A stretch of DNA of 64,000 bases. It comes from Polytrichum commune. Taxonomy: Eukaryota > Streptophyta > Polytrichopsida > Polytrichales > Polytrichaceae. The notes beneath the pieces were generated by a model. That model worked only from the letters and a program-made list of their open reading frames with translations. It made no database searches and was not told the origin of the DNA. Positions 59,090 through 64,000 of the stretch are shown piece by piece. The DNA is taken from NCBI GenBank assembly GCA_950295325.1, contig OX485804.1:49104001-49168000 (forward strand), read 5' to 3'. The first letter of the stretch is position 1, and every line of letters begins with the position of its first letter. The translations under genes and the position numbers were made by a program.

Positions 59090-60664
59090 ATGCAGAGGTC
59101 TGGGAGCGGGGGAATGAACTTGAGTATGGAGGATAATTTCGAACCTACTACGCAATGTAGTACACCTGTTCCGCGTGCGGCGAAAGGTGTCATCTCCGTA
59201 GACGTAGGTCCACGGGTGTACACTGACGTCGACCTGAAACTGAAGAATGGGAGCAAGGAGTACTCGCCTGTGCAGAAGACGTCGAAGCCACCCGCACGGC
59301 AGGCGGTGTCCCGCATTCATGCCATCCCGTTCTTGATGCTCGTCGTCTTCGTCCTGCTGTGGGCGGGATCCACCTCGGGTACTACTGCCACATTCATTCC
59401 TCCACCAATTCAAGTCCATGTTCTTCTCCTCAGTTTCCTTACTGTAGCTATTTTTTTTCGCTGCTGGTGATTGATGCATTGCAATTCTTTGAAGCAACTC
59501 CTCTCATTCTGAACAGTTGTTTTAACGTCACTTCCGATGCTCTTACTGATGATCATTCGTCATTTCACAAAGAGCCAGAGCAACATGATGATGCTTGGAA
59601 TGAGGGAGGAAATGGAGGGGAATCCATTGATAACACTTGTGTGTCTGAATTAGAAAAGGCTTGCACTTTCAAATGTTGACGATGAACTTCTTCGAAGCAA
59701 TTGTCCAAGCTCATTGGAAACTGTTTGCTGTTGATTGTTGCATTCCAAGTGTCGAAGAAACTCCTCCCATTCAGAACAGTTGTGTCAACATCACTTCCAA
59801 TGCTCCTACTGATGATTTGTTGTTTCACAAAGAGTCTGATCAGTAACATGATGTTTGTAAAGAGGGAGGGCATGGAGACGAATCCATTGATACCATTTGT
59901 GTCTGAACTTGAAAAGGTTTACACCCTCAAACGTTGATGATGAATCACTTAGAAACGATTGTCCAAGTTTTTCTTCTAGTAATCTCCTCATTGAAACTGT
60001 TTGCTGCTGATTTTTGCATTGCAATTGTCGAGGCACCTCCTCCCGTTCCGAACAGTCGTTTCCAAAACCACTTCCGATGCTGCTACTGATGATTTTATCA
60101 TACATGATGATGCTTGGAAAAAGGGGAGGCCATGGGAGAGGAATAGGTTGATACCAATTGTATCTGGATTAGAAAAGGTTTATTTCAAATGTTAATTATG
60201 TTCTTAGAACTACTTCGAAGCGATTTTTCGAAAGCAGGGATCATCATAGTCCAGGCCCATCAGAACTTTTAGTTCAAAATACGAATATGACAAGAGAGCA
60301 CGTTTAAGAATATATTGCTTCTTTTTAAATAATGTTTTAGAGGAATTGCAGTGGAATTGACGAATCCACTCCTCATCAACTCCCCATCTTCTAATTTTGT
60401 GCTCTACACTGTGTTTGGGAAATGATTGCAGAAGTGAAGCCAAATGTGGAGTCTACGGGAGCTGTCACAGGTGCTACAGAAACCCATGCCCACCGTGTTG
60501 CTACCAGAGGACTACCTATACAGAAAAGCACATTCGGAGCTAAGGTAACCAAAATCAAAATGCCTACAGATCTTAAAAAAGATTCTCTCAAGAAAGACAA
60601 GGATTCAGTCCACATGAAGGACAAGCTCCTTCGAGGCGGGATGCCGAAGGTTCATAGTCCGTGA
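59090..60664 (+). CDS. Single-pass membrane protein of unknown function, two exons
   Basis: Exons 59090-59378 and 60432-60664 (phase-1 junction, donor TCGG/gtactac, acceptor gattgcag) give 173 residues. The N-terminal 75 residues are polar (start MQRSGSGGMNLSMEDN). Residues about 78-93 (HAIPFLMLVVFVLLWAG) form one membrane helix preceded by Arg/Lys, suggesting a cytosolic N-terminus. The C-terminal tail ends with a Lys-rich segment (KMPTDLKKDSLKKDKDS). I do not recognise the family. The 1.05-kb intron is almost entirely three tandem units. An alternative middle exon in the first unit (acceptor ctttgaag before 59495) would also be in phase, so the model may be incomplete. Confidence 0.5.
59461..60240 (+). 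repeat. Three tandem units (266-276 bp) in the membrane-protein gene intron
   Basis: Units start at 59461, 59727 and 60003 (gctg-tgattgttgcattgcaa). Each contains actcctccc-ttc-gaacagt, cacttccgatgctcctactgatgat, ggagg-aatccattgataccatttgtgtctga and gaaaaggtt. Unit 1 holds an open phase-compatible frame; units 2 and 3 are progressively broken by stops and a shift. Confidence 0.88.
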
Positions 60665-60699
60665 AGAACGAGGAGGATATCCAAGTATCACAATGTGAC

Positions 60700-62163
60700 A
60701 ATGTGATACTTTTGTGTGAATTAGCGTTACAGAAAGTAGCAATGTAGAATGAGATGTATATGAAGAGTCAGGATACTCCTTGTTGGATATTTGCCGTCGA
60801 ACAAATGTATCTGAAAAGAAGAGACAATAGGATCATCACAAGTAGAGCGAATTAGAGTGCCTTCATGAAGTCCAGGAATTACAGGTATGTCACACTCTGC
60901 GACCGACTCTCTTGAACTTTGAACTTAACCCCTTGGGTTTGGTTTGTTCCAAAGCAGCAAACTCTTGAGAGGTATGGCATATGATTCCTTATAATATATG
61001 CAAGAATGTCAGATTATCGATTACCTTGCGAATAATCCTTACGCATATATCATGCCTCTCAAGCAGATTATCTCGCAGATGTCCTTACAACCTAACCTCC
61101 AAGTAATGGAATAAAGGAGATGATTAATTCTGTACTACTCTTTGCTGAGCCAGCAATCACTTTCTTCCGAGAAAATTTCCTGTAAGTACGGTGGATCTTG
61201 AATGTTATAGCAAGTTGAATGTTTTGACCGAATTACATCTCAAGGTTCATCTTCCAAGATTTCAAATGATCTTCCATATAAAAATCTCAATGCTCGACCC
61301 GATTGTATCCAATCTTTATGTATGTTCATATGGTGGTAGCTCTGATGAATATAACATCGCTCTGAATGATGTACATGGAAAATTGTCACGAATAATTTTC
61401 TGTTCAAAACTCTCTTCCAAAATTACGATGTGTCGTTTACAACACCGCCATTCAAATTCTACTGCCTAAATATGCTGATCTAACACTTGTTTTTCACATT
61501 GTCACATTGTTCAACAACAACTATGTTGCATGGAGATTTTACAGTGGTGAGGACTGGAATAGAAAGCTCCTCATTACATATCACATCACAGTACAGACTG
61601 TATTGGCAACTACCCTGAAGATTGATTGGCGGCTTGAGCAGTTACTTCCATGTCTCTTGACTCCCTCTATAAAATTGCGGTGAATAAGGAAACCATTCAT
61701 TTTGGAAAGTGGGTTTTGTTTTGTTCTCATGACAATGATTTATCGAACTCACCGGATTCTCAGCCATCCGCTACAATGATAACGCTTTCATTGCTGGATC
61801 TCATGAGAATTGGATGCCACATACTCCTAAAAAATGAATAATACTTTTCTCACACCATCATAATTTATTCAAATTTCCCAGAAGTCGCAACAGTTGTCGT
61901 GGCGAAAGCCTTTAAATTTAGAATACATAAAGACTCAAAAGGAGGTTTATGCTACTGGGACATTGCAAATAGATGAAACTTAGGAGATAACACCTACGGC
62001 TTTCAGCAAGCTCAATCCTAGGGTCGTATTCAGTTTGTTAAGTAATGTAGACCCCCCTCTTCTAGCATCACTTCAGTAGGTGCTCGGATGGCCACTACTG
62101 CTCGCTCCTGGCTGTGGATGGTTGGGAGTTCGATCCCCGGCGGCGACACTAAGTGTAAGAATT
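60700..62163. other. Gene-free stretch
   Basis: No further exon is supported. Frames at 61191-61469 and 61650-61841 lack motifs. Probably 3' flanking DNA. Confidence 0.35.
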
Positions 62164-62235
62164 GGAGGTATAGCTCAGTGGTAGAGCAATCGGCTGCAGT
62201 CCGATAGGTCAGCGGTTCAACCCCGCTTGCCTCCT
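62164..62235 (+). tRNA. tRNA-Cys (anticodon GCA)
   Basis: A complete cloverleaf: acceptor GGAGGTA pairs with TGCCTCC, D arm GCTCAGTGGTAGAGC, anticodon stem ATCGG/CCGAT around loop CTGCAGT (anticodon GCA), T arm AGCGG-TTCAACC-CCGCT. The base at position 73 is T, the known identity base for tRNA-Cys. It has no intron and is followed at once by a T5 RNA polymerase III terminator (62235-62239). It appears functional. Confidence 0.95.
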
Positions 62236-62316
62236 TTTTGTGCAAAGTGAATAGAGTAATACATTAATTTAGCCGGAGTTTTGTTCGGGAATTGGTCTTT
62301 TTGGGAGAGAGGACAC

Positions 62317-62526
62317 TATTGCACATGGGCGTGCCTTTCATCCAACATAAAAACTTGGCCTCTAGGTGTTTGTGGCCGATTTATCCCAAATGCCTTGGAC
62401 TAGACTAATTTGGGATCTTTGAGGTTAATTTCAATGTCTTTTTCACTAAATATAGACATATCTTGGCTGCATATCATTTCAAGGTTTTTTATGTTGGATG
62501 AAGGAGAGGTATGCTCATATGTGATA
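62317..62526. repeat. Inverted-repeat element (TATTGCACATGGGCGTGCC ends)
   Basis: About 210 bp. The left arm ends TTTCATCCAACATAAAAACT. The right arm is TTTTTATGTTGGATGAAGGAG followed by AGGTATGCTCATATGTGATA. Same family as 52865-53093. Confidence 0.6.
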
Positions 62527-64000
62527 CTTCCCTTACTTTGTCATTTTGCAAAGAAAACTTGCCATGTTCAATAAGTTTTCGGTGCATGCTTGGAGTGAGT
62601 TGGTGTGGAGGTGTGGATGACGTACATTCAATATCGAACCGTTGCGGTGGCAAACTCATTTTAGCACCTTTTGCAACCTCTGATTTTGAAACTTGAAATG
62701 ATAATCTCTATAATTAGCTTAGTGATTACTAATTGGATGAGAACAAATCCCTAACCAATCTATTTAGCATATTTGCATGTGGCATTGGAAGTGCTCACAA
62801 CTTACATGAAGTAATGCTTCATAATTGCGTCCAAAGATGAACTTGCCAACACATTTGAGCTATCCAATACTCTCCGCTTTAGACTCTAGGAGAGTCGACT
62901 AAAAGGTAAGCCTAAAAATATGAGTTATCCATAGCTAAAATGTTGGCTATAAAAACATGGCTTATTGGAATGGTGTGCATAAGCTAAATAAAAGGAGGCA
63001 AGTGGGGTTGAATTGTTGACCTATTGGATTGTAGCCAATTGCTTCACCACTGAGTTGAATGATCCCCACATGTGTAAGTTAAAAAGTACCAACCCGGCCG
63101 AGCCCTAAACAATCGCCTGCAAGGAGCCAACCGAAGCCAAAAAATAAGAAGCCACTCAATCGATCACAACAAGGAGCCACCAAGTCACAACCGATCAAAA
63201 ACAAACATCAAGGGCAACATCAAGAAAGTCAATCCTCTGACATTCCCACCCCAAAACACCTCTAAGACTAGTTGACTTACTAGCCTCCAAATTAATACTA
63301 AACCATAATCTCATATCCTCTCTAGTGAGTGGCGAGCTAGTCATAACCGCTTGAGGAGAATGTCCCATAGGAGAGTTAGGAGGTGTCTTCCAAACCTCCT
63401 CCTCAATGGAGCCTGACCTTTCTTTCAAGCCCAAACCTTCACCAATGTCTTTCCCCTAAGACGGCTTAGCTGCAACCCTAATCTCATCCAAAAGTTCATT
63501 AATTCATGTTCCACCAACCTACCCATCTCCTCAACACTCAAACCACAACTCTTGCTAAGAGATTCATACTAATGGTTGTCTAGTTCTTTAGCTGCAATGT
63601 TGGGCCTGCCGTATGCCACAAAAGTTGATTGCCAAGGTTGTTTGAAGCTTGGAAAAGTGATCTCCATCCCTTACAAATGTTGGCTTGAGGCAATCCTACC
63701 TGCCAACCCATCTTCCCATCCTCGGGTGGCTTTGGTTGTCAATCAAATTGCATTCTCAAGTCAAAGTGACAAAGAACCTTCGTTTTGGTACCCTAAGCAT
63801 TGATTTACTCTTCAAACAATTCAACCAACACTGGTATGTTCCTTGCAAACTAGGCTCCGCACTATTATGACCAAGGTTGGCACACAACCCATCTTCATCA
63901 CATTCAAAGTTTTTTTGTCCACCTTGCTCCCAAGTTTCTTGCATCTCTTGCTAGGCAACATTCCAATGTTGGGAGATTTATTGGTTTTGTCTATAGGACA
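62527..64000. other. Gene-free right edge
   Basis: No gene recognised. Frames at 63195-63434 and 63576-63944 have no domain. Confidence 0.4.

Noticed and set aside
62088-62153. B-box-like gagttcgatccccgg upstream of tRNA-Cys, possible second tRNA
   Set aside because: T stem pairs poorly, and no matching acceptor strand, D arm or A box could be found. At most a tRNA relic.
62030-62245. 71-codon minus-strand frame over the tRNA
   Set aside because: It is antisense to tRNA-Cys; such frames are a known annotation artefact.

Overview
This window looks like nuclear DNA from a land plant with a large, repeat-rich, gene-poor genome. The evidence is a six-exon IQ67-domain (IQD) calmodulin-binding gene, which is a plant family, plus GT-AG introns, an intron-less tRNA-Cys(GCA), LINE remains and very many short inverted-repeat elements. 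A DUF3455-type secreted protein gene and a LINE carrying a C-terminal restriction-like endonuclease domain point away from well-known flowering-plant genomes. A seed-free lineage (bryophyte, lycophyte or fern) is my best guess, but I cannot name the species.

Layout. Positions 1-27,000 hold no complete gene. They contain a 5'-truncated LINE with a 13-bp target duplication (3678-5781, minus), a second LINE fragment (about 12,960-15,720, minus), a 5S-rRNA-derived sequence (8859-8948), one orphan exon (21514-21673) and many MITEs. Positions 27,100-34,640 hold the IQD gene (CDS 28784-34213, plus, 533 residues). Each of its five coding introns is filled by its own private tandem repeat. At 36,950-39,770 there are MITEs, and one MITE end has been amplified into a 155-bp tandem array. 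A DUF3455-type gene lies at 41023-43362 (plus). At 44434-45739 (minus) are four exons of an unrecognised gene, followed upstream by a bL31-like organellar ribosomal protein ORF (46761-46985, minus). Positions 47,000-58,000 carry only repeats. A two-exon gene for a small single-pass membrane protein lies at 59090-60664 (plus), and a tRNA-Cys at 62164-62235.

Mobile DNA. At least eight inverted-repeat families can be separated by their ends and target duplications. They are: a roughly 500-bp Harbinger/Tourist-like family (TNA duplications, five intact copies); two subfamilies ending CACTAAAT with TA duplications; hAT-like elements with 8-bp duplications; two TTAA-flanked (piggyBac-like) families; two further TAA-flanked elements; and several foldback repeats. 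Several are nested, which gives a relative order of insertion.

The genes share no obvious pathway. The most unusual features are the intron-specific tandem amplification in the IQD gene (seen more weakly in the neighbouring genes), and the LINE remains that together suggest a Dualen/RandI-like element with both an APE-type and a restriction-like endonuclease. All functional statements come from reading motifs by eye; no database search was run.
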